From Anisakis pegreffii (taxonomy: Eukaryota > Nematoda > Chromadorea > Rhabditida > Anisakidae): DNA of 64,000 nt. Location of the stretch: positions 124,001 through 188,000 of the forward strand of contig JAPYMA010000408.1 of NCBI GenBank assembly GCA_035041965.1, read 5' to 3'. The notes below the pieces were generated by a model. That model worked only from the letters and a program-made list of their open reading frames with translations. It searched no databases and was not told where the DNA came from. Both the position numbers and the translations under genes were made by a program. Each line of letters starts with the position of its first letter. The first letter of the stretch is position 1. Shown one piece after another: positions 12,983-24,625 of the stretch.

Positions 12983-15900
12983 ATGAAGTCACGCTCTTCA
13001 TCCTCATCATCGCCGTCACAGAATCAATCCGCCCTGCTGTCTCCTTCTTTCGGAGCCCTGTATTTCATGGCTTTGCTCCTCTCGCTGATAACAGTTGAAT
13101 CATCGCTCGCAATTCATCTTCAGTCAAACATGCGTCATGAAAGTGAAAACAATTATCCCTATCTGGTTGAACTGAATATTGTGTCTGCCGAAAACGGTAC
13201 TCTTTGAAATCATTTATATCACATTACATTTTCCATTTCACATGTTATTAAATATTCAGTAGGAAAATTGAGAAGTTATTCAAATGAAAGGTTGGCTTTA
13301 ACAAGGATTCAGTAGAATGTTTCTTGAATGCGATGTTGGGCATAAACGATTGCCGGACAGGAGAAGGTCATGGGTTTGATAGCAGTTCGCCGGCTTATGT
13401 GATAGATGGAAACGGTTCGAAATGGAAAGCACTGCTATTATATTACCACATAATCGGTAATATTCTAAATTGTATTACCACATAATCGGTATCAATCTCG
13501 TTTTCGGCGATTATTTGTTATAACACTGAATTATACGAAACACAAGGTACAAATACAAATATGATACAAATACAAATTCTCCAAATGACGTATACGAAAG
13601 TTACATTTCATCATCCGAATCGATAGTGCATGATATCCGTGTACCTCTTATTTAAGGTTGAATTTATATCACTTTGGTGTCCCTCACGAATCGTCTCTTT
13701 CGCGCTCTGTCGCGACACTCGTTGAGGTTCACCTCATGCTACACACATTCAGCACATTGCCGGAGCCCTGAGCACTATCTCCAAATGTGATATTGCGAAT
13801 TCTTCAATAACGCAAACTCATTCACAATCGCGATGTTTATTCGAAAATGAATCTGTCTTCAACGCCGATATAGTCTGAACAACTTCAAAACCAGACTGTC
13901 GTTGAATATAATTTGTGATGGTCGATGAAGTCATAATTCTTTTCTGTGATAATTCAATCTACATCTCATTGTTCGTTATTCCAAGCTCAGTTCGACAGAG
14001 AATGTGCTGGAATTACGACGCCAGATTACACACGAAGATTCAAGCTATAATTTGCCTCTGATTTATAGTAAACCTTCAGATGAATTCGTCCCGTCCGAGT
14101 GCTTAGGAGTATTGGTTTCAAGTCGAGTTGTCCTCACAGCAGCACACTGCTTGAAAGGAACGAATGGCAGTTTCGAATTTACAAAATCGTTAGTATTTCG
14201 TCGTGACCTAATCATCACCCTGATCAAACTAAGGATGTGTATCACATGAAGAAAAACATCATCATAATTGACTGAATATGAGCACGTAGCATCTACATGC
14301 ACCATAAAGCAGCGTTGATAGTCCTGAGTCTTTCCCATTATGTTAACAATCGAAGAAGTTTGATAACGGACGAACATCGCTCATTGTGAATCATTCTAAG
14401 CAATTGCATTCTGTTGTGTTGTTGAGGGAATCCCACAATATTTAGTACAGGATGAAGAATAGATAAAGATGTTTGATGATGCTCAAAAAATGCGCAGAAT
14501 CAAAAGAACTCATATCACCTGTTATTCCTCTGTTGACTATTTTGTGATCTGTCGTTTGAACTGAACATTCCAATCTTGTCATGTACACAAAATTGCATAG
14601 TGAACGAATAACACACATAGACTTTCATCGAACTGATTCTGGGAGATTAGAAATGAATAAAATAAATAAATAAATAAAAGCGAAGAAATTTGGTTTGGAG
14701 ATGAATTTGTAATCTATATAGATGTAGCTTTTCAGGGTAACAGTGGTCTTCAGCATAAGAGGACAGGTGGAATTTGCACAAACAACAGTTCAGTGGGTGT
14801 ACAAGGTAAATCACTTGTTTCACAAATTATCCAAAATAATTGATAAGAGGTCGAAGTATTAAGTTGTTTCAATATTGCTTTCACTCTAGAAAGCTGTTTC
14901 AAATTCCATTGTTGTTCAGCGCCAGCCTTTTACAGCACTTAAGCTTATTGAGGATTGTTCTGCACAACATACTGAATTTTACGCAGTGGGCAGGATAAAT
15001 AACCGTGTGATTCATTTGGTTAACGGTTTTCAGTACGGCGATAACGGTATTCCGAGTGATGATATCGCAATGGTTCTTTTACCTGATGATGTTCCATTCA
15101 CTTGTGAACACAACAATCGTAAGCTACTCTCTAAAGTATCTATTCTCGGAGTTTTCGATAAAATGCGGTCATAGATCTTTGACAGTCTCGATAGTTTTTG
15201 CACGTGACATCAATGGATTATTGTAGACGAACGATCAACAGAACGCATCATAAACATCGCTCGACTTCCATTTAACAACTTCGATGATTTTGTGAATGTA
15301 TGGAATAATACTGAGATAAGGCATACCAAATGTGACATATTAAGTTACAGTGGAATGGACAGAGGTATGTGAAGGGATTGCTACGCTTTTTCCATTTTTG
15401 ACATTCCAGCTCAAAGCCTCGTTGTCAGAGTTCAATTCAGCCCGATGCTGAGAGTTTTGTAATCCAGACTGAATTCATATTTTTCGTTCCGCTAACTGAA
15501 GGCGGTATTTCGAGGGTATTTGACTCAGATTTCATGCAAAATCGAAAAGTGTGACATTTGTTCATTGATCTGCAAGAATCTCGACGGGAACATAACGGAA
15601 GTTCCTTCAATATCAAACATTAGCCCTTGATATTGAAAACATCACGAAGGTTACTGGATTTAATTAACTGGATTAACTGGATATTTAATTAACAATCAAA
15701 TTTTCCAAACGAACTTTCAGTGAATTCACAATTACGAAGTGGTTCGAAGAACATCATAGCAGCAACGCTTAATAGCCATAATTTTTTGTTCTATCGAAAC
15801 AAACTCGATAGCTCATCTGAAATATCCATTTGTCAGGTGAGTATATGAATATCTCTTCGTTCAGCGTTAAATATTTAGAGAGGCATTAGCAAATAATAAC

Positions 15901-17945
15901 GATCACTTCAAAGTCATCAAACTTCAAAAAACTGAACATTTCTTAACAGTCAAAGAACGATGCATTTGAATGAGAAGCCTATAGAAGTACGCAACAGCTC
16001 GATTTTACCATTGAGTCTCTATGTTTGGACTCCTGACCACCATCAGTGCTGTCATTACTCCTTGAACAACACTACACATCATGCGCAAAAGCTCACCAAA
16101 TATCAAGAAGGGAGCACTAAGGATCATTGGCATAAAGAAACTGCATAGAAAACAGTGAAAGATGAAAGACATGAACAGAAGAGAGCATTCGAAGGATGTT
16201 AATCTCGAAGATAGCATTCGAAGGATGTTAATCTCGAAGATAGCATTCGAAGGATGTTAATTTCGAAGATAGCATTCGAAGGATGTTAATCTCGAAGATA
16301 GCATTCGAAGGCTGCCAAGCCCGATTTTTGCCTTGATTCAACCCTGAGCCGAACCCTTTACGTAGACATGTCATCGACGATTCCACTTTTCTCATGCACG
16401 TTCCATTACACCTTATTGAGAGACTCAAGATTCACGCTAGAAACGCAATATCGTTAGTTGGAAAAATGCTCAAATCGGTTCCTTACGTTTCTGATGTACC
16501 ATTTGGTCTAGAGTAGTGGGTTTCGTAGGAGTGAAATTACCCATTTCGGGTAATTTGGAGGTGTCAAGGGGTAATGGAGGGGTCGAGAAATTAATATTTC
16601 GTTCAATGTTTTGATTGAACGCCATTGTGGTAATGTTTTTTAACTTGGATAAACTCTTCATTCTGTTTTGTTTTAACAGGGTTTTCATTCTTTTCCTTAC
16701 TGTTGCAATCGCTCTCGCAGCTTTTATCACCAAAAGTGTTTTCTTTTGCTAATTTCTCATTCATTTCACTCAACAATCAAAGTCAAATTCTCATTCTATC
16801 AAATACACTCTATAATTGATCGTTTGACTATCGAACGTTGTTGAGCAATAGTATTCGATTGCTGTATTGTTGATTCTGGCTGTCAACACTCATCAACGTA
16901 TCCAGTAAATAGTTTATGCTACAGAATGAGTAACTGATTCTAGCTGTGAAGTGAAATGAGACGAAGTGAATGAGAAAAACTCATGAAGAGAATGATATTC
17001 ACGTACAATAGCTATGAGAGTGAATACAATACATCTGAAAAGAACGAGAATTCGTCTAAATCAGTTTGAAGAGAGCGTGTCATAGACAATTTCTGGACTC
17101 TTAACCACTGTCATTACTCCTTGAACAACACTACACATCATGCGCAAAAGCTCACCAAATATCAAGAAGGGAGCACTGAGGATCATTAGCATAAAGAAAC
17201 TGCAGAGAAAACTGTGAAAAATGTAAGACGTGAACAGAAGATAACAATCGAAACCTGCCAAGCCAGATTTTTGCCTTGATCTAACCCTGGGCCGAACCCT
17301 TTACGTAGACATGCCTGCGACGATTCCGCTTTTTCCATGAGCGTTCCACTTCAACTTATTGAGAGACTTAAAATTTACGGTCAAAACGTTGTTTGGAAAA
17401 ATACGCAAATCGGTTTTTCACATTTCAGATGCAGCGTTTGGTCTAGAGTAAAGCCTTCCTTGACAAGTGGTGTGTTTCCATTGCCTACGATCATTTCATA
17501 TCCTCAAAGGAACTTGTTCCATTTTATTGATGAAGACGAATGAATATTCTAGGGAGATTCGGGAAGCCCGTTGATGTGCGAAAAGAACGGTGCGAGATAC
17601 GTGTTGGGTGTAGCAGCGTTTACATCGAAGCGCAAATCAGATGCAAGACCGCTTTGTGCCGATGAGATAGGAGTAGGTTTGATTAGTATTAATCGGCAGA
17701 AGTACGAGAATTTTGAATAATTTCAGCACTGCCTGGAATATTGGATGGTCGTTGATGGCAGCATTACTGAGGTTCAATTATGAGCATTAAATTGTGAACA
17801 CGTTAACGTCGTGCAATTGCAGGCTGACAAGTACGGATTTTTTGATGACATCAGACAGCATTTGAAATGGATTCGCAACGAACTAGTCAATTATGAACTG
17901 TTCGATGGCCTCAAAGCCAATTACCAAAGATGTGCTATTCAATAG
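12983..17945 (+). CDS. Secreted trypsin-like (S1 family) serine protease, nematode type
   Basis: Predicted extracellular endopeptidase of about 438 residues. Exons: 12983-13196, 13313-13414, 13999-14188, 14736-14805, 14920-15118, 15227-15364, 15721-15836, 17553-17672, 17727-17771, 17823-17945; all phases agree. A Ser-rich start precedes a hydrophobic signal segment (ALYFMALLLSLITVESS, about residues 26-42). The catalytic triad is complete: His in LTAAHC (about residue 155), Asp in SDDIAMVLL (about 240) and Ser in GDSGSPL (about 346). The Cys before the His motif (ECLGVLVSSR) would pair as in chymotrypsin. The C-terminus carries the usual helix (HLKWIRNEL) and a TAG stop. The sequence around ENVLELRR before the catalytic domain resembles nematode DUF316-type proteases. 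The pocket is unusual: the residue equivalent to 189 is Ser, and 214-216 read Ala-Phe-Thr instead of Ser-Trp-Gly. Exon 2's donor and exon 3's acceptor have alternatives (13334 with 13991). Intron 7 is filled with repeats. Confidence 0.88.
16020..16515. repeat. Intronic duplicated block, copy 1
   Basis: This block matches 17095-17459 in the same orientation at roughly 85-90 percent by eye. Shared segments include the run from cattactccttgaacaac to the gggagcact stretch and the region around aaccctttacgtagacatg. Copy 1 also holds a 29-bp tandem repeat (16185-16305) that copy 2 lacks. Both copies sit in the seventh intron of the serine protease. On the minus strand both copies read through a hydrophobic stretch (APFLIFGELLRMMCSVVQG), which could be a fossil of an exon, but frames break on either side. 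Confidence 0.7.
16185..16305. repeat. 29-bp minisatellite, four units
   Basis: The unit beginning gcattcgaaggatgttaat and ending ctcgaagata recurs at 16185, 16214, 16243 and 16272, with the start of a fifth unit at 16301. The period is exactly 29 bp and there is a single substitution (ttt for tct) in the third unit. Confidence 0.92.
16514..17088. mobile_element. Truncated hAT element, CAGTGGTTCTCA family
   Basis: The left end reads TAGTGGGTTTCGTAGGAGTG, a decayed version of the terminal repeat of the element at 35200-36026 (reverse orientation). Interior homology continues to about 17088, through a segment shared with 35398-35700 and with 48895-49295. The right terminal segment is missing. 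The 8-mer before the left end (gtctagag, 16506-16513) is also present at the empty equivalent site in the neighbouring duplicate (17451-17458), as expected for a target site. Confidence 0.65.
17095..17459. repeat. Intronic duplicated block, copy 2
   Basis: Direct repeat of 16020-16515 without the minisatellite. It ends at the same gtctagag site that marks the hAT insertion in copy 1. It lies about 90 bp upstream of the exon that carries the catalytic serine of the protease. Confidence 0.7.
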
Positions 17946-18167
17946 TGCTCTGACTACTGTGATCATGTCGTTTTCTGGACTCAATATTCAATCCGATGAA
18001 CTTCATCAATATTTCGATAATAATTAGATGTAGCTACTGGATTCTGCTTGACGATATCTGCGGTAATCAGGATCATAGAAGATAATAGATAAACACAATT
18101 CATTTTATTACGTGTTCATTGAGTAGTTGGGTTCAGTTTGACGAAAAAGTAACTTTTTTGCTGCAGT

Positions 18168-18730
18168 TGCAATACATGTCGTGCGACACAACACTTCCGG
18201 GAATTGTTTATTAACGTTTGCTCTTCGGAGCACTGGCAAATCGCTAAAGGTAAATCGGCTTCACAGCGTACCGAATCGAATCGGAACTGTTCGTACCGCT
18301 CGACTGTCATTTCACAGCATTAGTGTCACAACATTATCTCATTCGATGAACCCAACTTATGATTTAAGCATACAGCAATCACAAACAAGTCTAACCTCCG
18401 AAGCCAAAAAAAACTTTTTAAGCGTCCTCAAAAAATATCACTGTAGTATACCGCTCGATGGTACATTAAAAGCCGAAATATATCGAAAGTCGGTGTCGCG
18501 AACCTCTAATAATTATGCTAAATGAGGGCAATACATCAGAGGAGAAGCTGAGAACCCAGTGGGTACAAAAAACTAGCTTTTTTGGAAAGGTACAAAAAAT
18601 TGCCAGTTCCATGCAACTGATAGTACCTCCTCCTCGACGAATTAAACAAGCCCTTGAATGTGAAGGTTGCTATGTTGTCAATATACTTCAAAATTCTTGC
18701 AATTGCTATGTAATTAGAATTGCTATGTAA
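18168..18730 (+). pseudogene. Coding remnants downstream of the protease, unidentified
   Basis: A possible exon after CTGCAG (from about 18168 to 18249) reads CNTCRATQHFREL and ends at GTAAAT. A second frame (18329-18525) contains LTSEAKKNFLSVLKKYHC and stops at TGA. The next frame takes over at once (18515-18730) with LNEGNTSEEKLRTQW and a Cys-containing tail. The two frames overlap by a one-base shift, so this looks like a frameshifted gene or an old mobile-element fragment. I do not recognise the family. Confidence 0.35.
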
Positions 18731-20469
18731 TTTCAACGTGTTATCATCAACTGATTACTGAAACACTTTTGTTCTTTTCTGAGGATAATGGTTCCACCCA
18801 TGCAGAACGACTGCACATTATAATTTCCGCTGCATCCAGCTAGTTATGATCAGTAATTCTCATGAGAGGAAACTTCCAGGGGAATCAGGGGGCGTCAGGG
18901 AAGACCGAGTAGGCTTGCGAATCATTGCTCATTGATTTCTCTTCATGCTTCCTCAATGATGTTCAGTGATGTTTCCGAAATGCTTGTTTAATCATAAGAA
19001 ATTGATTCCTTCAAAGTCACCAACAAACTTCTGCCAGCAAACTTCCTGATCATCAGATCAGTTTCCTGATTTTCTGCTGATTTATCGTTATGGATTAATA
19101 GATTATCACGCAAGGTGTAGCGACGACAAAAGAAAATTTGTCTTATGCGCATAGAAAAGTTGTTGTGTGGGGTTGTTGTTCGATTGTTGACTTGTGATAC
19201 AGAAGAATCAAATAACACCGAACTACGTTGAAAAATCGCTAAGTTTACATGTTTCTATAGTTCCAATTTTATACACCAATACACATAAAATCCATATGAC
19301 CAATCAATTATTCACTTTGAATTCATAAATTTCTATGCATATAATAGTGATAAAACTGCAAATGATATGAAAATGGAGACAAAAGTGGAGACGATTGAGA
19401 TTAATAACGACGTCACATACGATTGAAATTACCGGAAAGTATCAAAACATTTGCAATTTGGTCCGCATTCGTTCAACCAATTGACTGTTTTGATCATTCA
19501 GTTAGTTTTACCGGTTGAAAATTTGAACTATTAGGATCAAGTCAAAACAGAATGGATTTCATAGGTGCTCACCAGAAAAATACATGGGAATGTATTAAAG
19601 TTGAGACTGATTGAAAGTGAGACGAAACATCAAATAAATCAAGCAAAATAAACTGACGTAAAACTTTACTCAAAGAATTACGGAGAAGATTAATGGAACA
19701 GTGCACTTTAGTATCTATGTTAACTTATGCAAGAGTTATCCAACAAAGAGGTATCAAGACTCCAAATAGAGAGAAAGAATTTCTAATGGCTTATCATTTA
19801 TTTTATTCATTTGGACCTGCCAAAACGATAGTTAATTCTAGAAGATCGATGAAAAGTATAGTTGAAAAAAACAACTTGATGAAATACAAATGAACGCGAT
19901 AAACGAAAGTTGATACAAGTGAATGAACGAGAAACCACAAAACCAATAGACTAAAACCTTTTGAAAAAAATTCACTACAATCAACTGCGATCAGAAACGA
20001 CAACAGTATGCAAACCATTGCAAGCCGCCTGCAGAAAACGACGACAAAATTCGGTCGCAAATCTACGACCAGAATCGCCCGTCATGCGCTTTGTATACCT
20101 TTCACACTGCGAGCAACCCTATAAGTTAACAATTGAAATTCGATGCACTGAATGAACAATTGTAAATTCGGAGCATTTTCGAATATCTGATTTATTAAAG
20201 CGACAAAATATAACCTGATCTATGTCGACACTGTGATTATTCATTAACTCGCTCGACAGTTTTTCTTGGCTGGCCATTTCTTCTACCTAAAACCTCACAA
20301 TCGATGAATAAGATCATTTGAGCTGCTGGAGCCTACAGGGTTTCTGAGACGCATTATAGATCACTCATTCATTCATCAGTCATTATCATAACTCTTAGTT
20401 ACAGAATTACTTTAAATCATTCAAACTGGTCGCTCCAGATCTGGTTCAATCTGATAAAAATTGGTCGAA
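18731..20469. other. Intergenic; no gene seen
   Basis: No exon with credible splice sites was found. The 3' flank of the minus-strand PHD-finger gene lies at its upper end; a TTTATT near 20189 would be an AATAAA poly(A) signal for that gene. Confidence 0.4.
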
Positions 20470-23400
20470 TTAAGTGATCAAATAAAAAAGTGGCAAGTAC
20501 GCCGGTTGCTTAACTGAACTGAACAGTAGACTCAGAGTCAAATTGAAGATGATGATGAAAAAGTAGAGCAAAAAAGATCGTGCGAATAAAGATGCTCCTT
20601 CCAAACTTAATTTTTTCAAATTTGACAATCCGTGATTGACGGGCGGTGGATTTGATTGCAAAGAATGACTTGCTGTTTCAAGCTCGTTTCTGCGGTTAGT
20701 TAATGAAATCGCTGAGTTGCATGCTGACGATGAAGTCGGCTTGCCGTCTGATGAAATTGAAGTGGCGTTCTCTGTTGTCATTCGATTAGAAGAGATGCGT
20801 TCGGTTGAGAGAAGTTCATTAAATTGAGCAGCAGCAGTAGTATCGACTGTATTAAGAAATGTCTGCGAATATAATTTTCGTGGTTTATTCGATGCATTAC
20901 TATTCGATGGGCTGAATGATACCGTTGATGGCGAACGTTTGTAAAAATTTGATGGACGATTTTCATCATAAAATCTCAAATGATTGTGACCGTCAACATC
21001 CATGGTGTCATCACATTCATCTTCGAGCAATTTACGCTTCCTACTTGATGTTACAGATCTACTTGAGCGGATGTTGTTGACAGAAGATTGGGAGGGGAAA
21101 GAAGACGCTAATAATGGTGTCGGTATTCTATGCTGAGTCGCACTCAGAACTTCACGACTGCGTCTAGATGGAGTCCCATCAGTGCCTCCTGTAGTCTCAA
21201 ACGAATTATCCATTTCATCAACGGGTAAGTTCTCATTTTCTTTTGAGGTGTCACCATCAACATCCTAAAATTCGTCAGTGTTGCGAATGAATGCTTCAGG
21301 AATAACTTTGAAAGCCTAGATTCAGAAGTATTTAATCGACGACGGCGAACAACAAACGCAATAAGCAAATAATAGTGATAAACAATATCATGTATTCACT
21401 GATGCAAACAACAACGCTTCGTTACTAGTGCCATCATCAGGGTACCGATGGTGACCTCAATGCCGAAACGTTACTTCTTGAATAAATGAACAAGACACCG
21501 TCGCCGTTGCTAACTGTTTATCAATAATAACATCTAAATATATATCTCAAGTCGACTCGGAGTTCTCTCAGTAGAAGAACATGACTTCCTCATGAAATTC
21601 CTTCTCATGAAAAAGCACACAGATAATAGTCACCACAAACTACATTTCTTTTTTTTCTGGCTATTTTTAAAAACAGAGAGGAGTGCTTTCAAGGACGCGA
21701 AAATGATAATGAACGACTGAGAAGTTACCAGTTTTGAAGTGCACAACATACACAGCCACGTCCCATCGTTGACCGCACTCGGCTCACATTTTTGATGTAC
21801 GCCACTTCCACATTGCTAATCCACGAGAAAACAAAGAATTAAAAACGATCACAAAGAATTACGACTTAAAATTAACATCGCCATCACTTTAATCAGTCGC
21901 GATCATGGAACAGTTTCACCTCGAGAACAAGAGCACTCTTCCTCAAACTATTGGATGGTTCCAGTGGAAAGAAAGAGGATCCACTCACCCAACAGAAGAT
22001 TAAGTTGTTTGGCTGTTCACACTTCAGACATATGCGGTCTTCAATTTCATCAAAATCGGCAATCCTGATAACAAAGTTATTCGTTTTAGAGTTAAAGACA
22101 AACGAATTTGGATTGGTGAACTAAGAACGAATTAACTGATTCGGAACAAAACCGATTGATTTGTCAAAACTTTTCGAATAGCGTTTTTGGAAAGCACTGA
22201 TAAACGACACAGAAATTACGAATGAAGATATGATAAGCGATCAGCTCCATGCGCAGAGCAATAATGGAATGAAAAATATGGTGTCTATTATGAGTAGTAA
22301 CTGGGGTCAATAATAGAGAATATTACCAATCCGGAATGAATATATCCTGAGCAGATAATAACTGCTGAAACGCATCCTTGTCAGGACCACTCTTATTGCA
22401 GTGCGGACACTGTAGGTCGGAACATCGAGAATACGCGAGGCGCTGAAAGAAGAACAGTAATCACGGATGATACAACGTAATTGGATAATAATCATGCACA
22501 AAACTGCTGCTATCTGAATCTGGAAGGTAATCGCGACAGGAAATCCCTATCAACTCAGATTCGGATACTATACGTAAAATGTTTATAACGATGTTTCGGT
22601 AAAATTTATGGCAAGCCATGACTGACAGTGCCTATATATACGAATGTTTTATTTCCGAATGACGATCTGAAGGCTGTTAACTGTAAGTCAGTACCTGCAT
22701 GCAATCATAATGGTAATAGCGATTCCCGCAACAGCCTGTTGCAATCACCTGAAAAATAAAAATTATTCATTATACGCGTATTTTGTTCAGTGTAAAAATC
22801 ACCATTGCACTTCAGGAATGAAGGTATACTTAGAATGAATCTGAAAATATTCGCACATTCATCAAAATCAATGGTGTATAAGTGACGATGTGGCACTTCT
22901 TCAAATCTTTGCATTAAGACAATTGATGAACGCAAAACGATTCAAAATCTATGAATACCTTCTTATGTTTAATTCGTGCTTTTAACACCTCTCGGCATAT
23001 TAAGCATTCCACCTTAGAATCCTTCTGCAATATAAGTTAGTGAAAAATTTCTGTCACGTGAAATGAGAGTAAACTGAAATATATAGTAGCAGTGCAAATG
23101 CATCAATTGCATTAATTCCTCTCTTGGTGATATTTCAGCAAGGATAAATTAGAGACACCTGTATTCCAGTGAGGTTGGATGAAACGGCCATGATCATTGC
23201 ATCAATTTGCAAGTGCTGAACACAAAATGCTCTGAAATATAAATGTGCAGAAGTGTCATTTAAATTTTGTCGGATGGAAACAACATTCATAGATTCTTAT
23301 GCCATTTACTTTGAATCTAAGACTGATTGCATTTATAAAAATGGCACTGTTAAAGAATGAACAACAAAAGAATTGTTTAGTTTTAGTAAAAACAACAAAT

Positions 23401-24625
23401 AAAGTTTATATCATTGAAGCCGAACAACAATATTAATAGAAACAACAATAAAATGAACATTGAGGACTGATATTAATAACAAGAATAATATCAACGATAA
23501 TGTTGCTAACATTAAAACAACAATAAAAAATAAAACAGTAATAATGAAACTGAACCTGCAAAGTTCATGATCAAACCGCCACCCATCTTTTAAGGCACAC
23601 GGCACATGTGCTTGATTAAGACAACCCTTAGAGCCATTGCATGGAATTGATGCAAAACCTCGTTGACAGATTACGCAAATCTGTTAAATGTATACTACTG
23701 AATGCTGACGTTAATTTTAAAACCAGTGTGGGCGGATGATCGCAAAATATTTGGTATTATCGATCAAAAAATCGGTTTTTCTTTGACCAACGTAGATGAG
23801 AAACTGATTAGGATGGACACAATTTTTAAAAAATGGTATAACTGGAGCGAGCAAAATTTATCCACAGTCGTTTCAGCGAATGAAATAAGAACATATTGGT
23901 CATGAAGATATGGAAAAACGATGAATGAAACAATTGAAAAGAAAACGAACTCGTCGATAATTCTTCTCCAGCCATCTCACCAACGAATCAACAGCGAACT
24001 CATAGAAAAAATTCGTAAATTCATTTCGGTACTTAGTGGCTTCCATTTTGATACCTCCCGTTGACGTCTATTATATATAATTGTAATTAATATCTTTCAT
24101 AAAAAAGCATGTTTCACTTGTAAACCAGGTTATTAACAGAAAAAATGTATTCATTCGCGATGCGCTATGACAAAACTGAAATCGACCTAGTGACCCATAT
24201 TGAATTAAAACCACTCACCAAACATCGCTCATGAAATGCGAATCTCATGTGCGGTTTATTGCAAAAGACGAAACCACCAAGCTCCAAGACGTCGTTCCCA
24301 AGGCCGCAAAAAACACATCCGCGACTCTTCCTGCAGAAGACTTCTCATTACTAGCACGGAAATAATTTTACATAGATATTCATTAACTCCTTCATCTGTG
24401 CGAGGTTTTGAATCCGAAATGTTTAAGTTTTGCAGAGTTTCGGCTCTTGGAAATATTCATATGTAAAAATGACCATACACGATACCTTTTCAGTGGTGTC
24501 CGAGGTCGATTATTCTTTTCGTAAAAATTTGCCAGTCGCATGAGATTCTTTCTTTGACTCTCTTTCACATTCCACTCATCCAAAACTATTTTGCGCGTCC
24601 ACTTTGCAGGGAAGTTCAGTGCCAT
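20470..24625 (-). CDS. PHF7/G2E3-like multi-PHD-finger protein
   Basis: Likely a chromatin reader or RING-type ubiquitin ligase related to PHF7, G2E3 and Drosophila pineapple eye. Exons in transcription order: 24486-24625 (ATG at 24625), 24219-24330, 23556-23680, 23159-23231, 22959-23024, 22811-22840, 22695-22748, 22327-22442, 21989-22064, 21729-21815 and 20470-21264; all phases agree. Visible zinc ligands, in order: CVFC, HERC, CVIC, then CNGSKGC and HVPC (an extended PHD); then CLIC, GCCGNRYYHYDC and CPHC, followed by FQQLLSAQDIFIPD, the family's typical CPLCN/IPERD landmark; then CLKC, CWQC, VHQKC and CMLC, a full Cys4-His-Cys3 PHD. The last exon encodes a Ser/Asn-rich disordered tail with a basic SSRKRK cluster. 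The family usually has a linker between HERC and CVIC that I could not find, so a small exon may be missing. The hydrophobic end (from about 20580) may be read-through past a donor. Confidence 0.82.
21400..21520. repeat. Possible Penelope-like or similar retroelement tail
   Basis: The sequence contains catcatcaggg, then a second phrase, aatgccgaaacgttacttc followed by gaataaatgaa. Similar GATGG...GCCGAAACGT phrases recur at the ends of some retroelements such as Penelope-like elements. The match is by recall only and no reverse-transcriptase frame is present. It lies in an intron of the PHD-finger gene. Confidence 0.25.

Noticed and set aside
23702..23905. Plus-strand frame reading like a protein (KIFGIIDQKIGFSLTNVDEK)
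   Set aside because: It lies antisense inside the PHD-finger gene, has no acceptor or donor of its own and stops within 67 codons.
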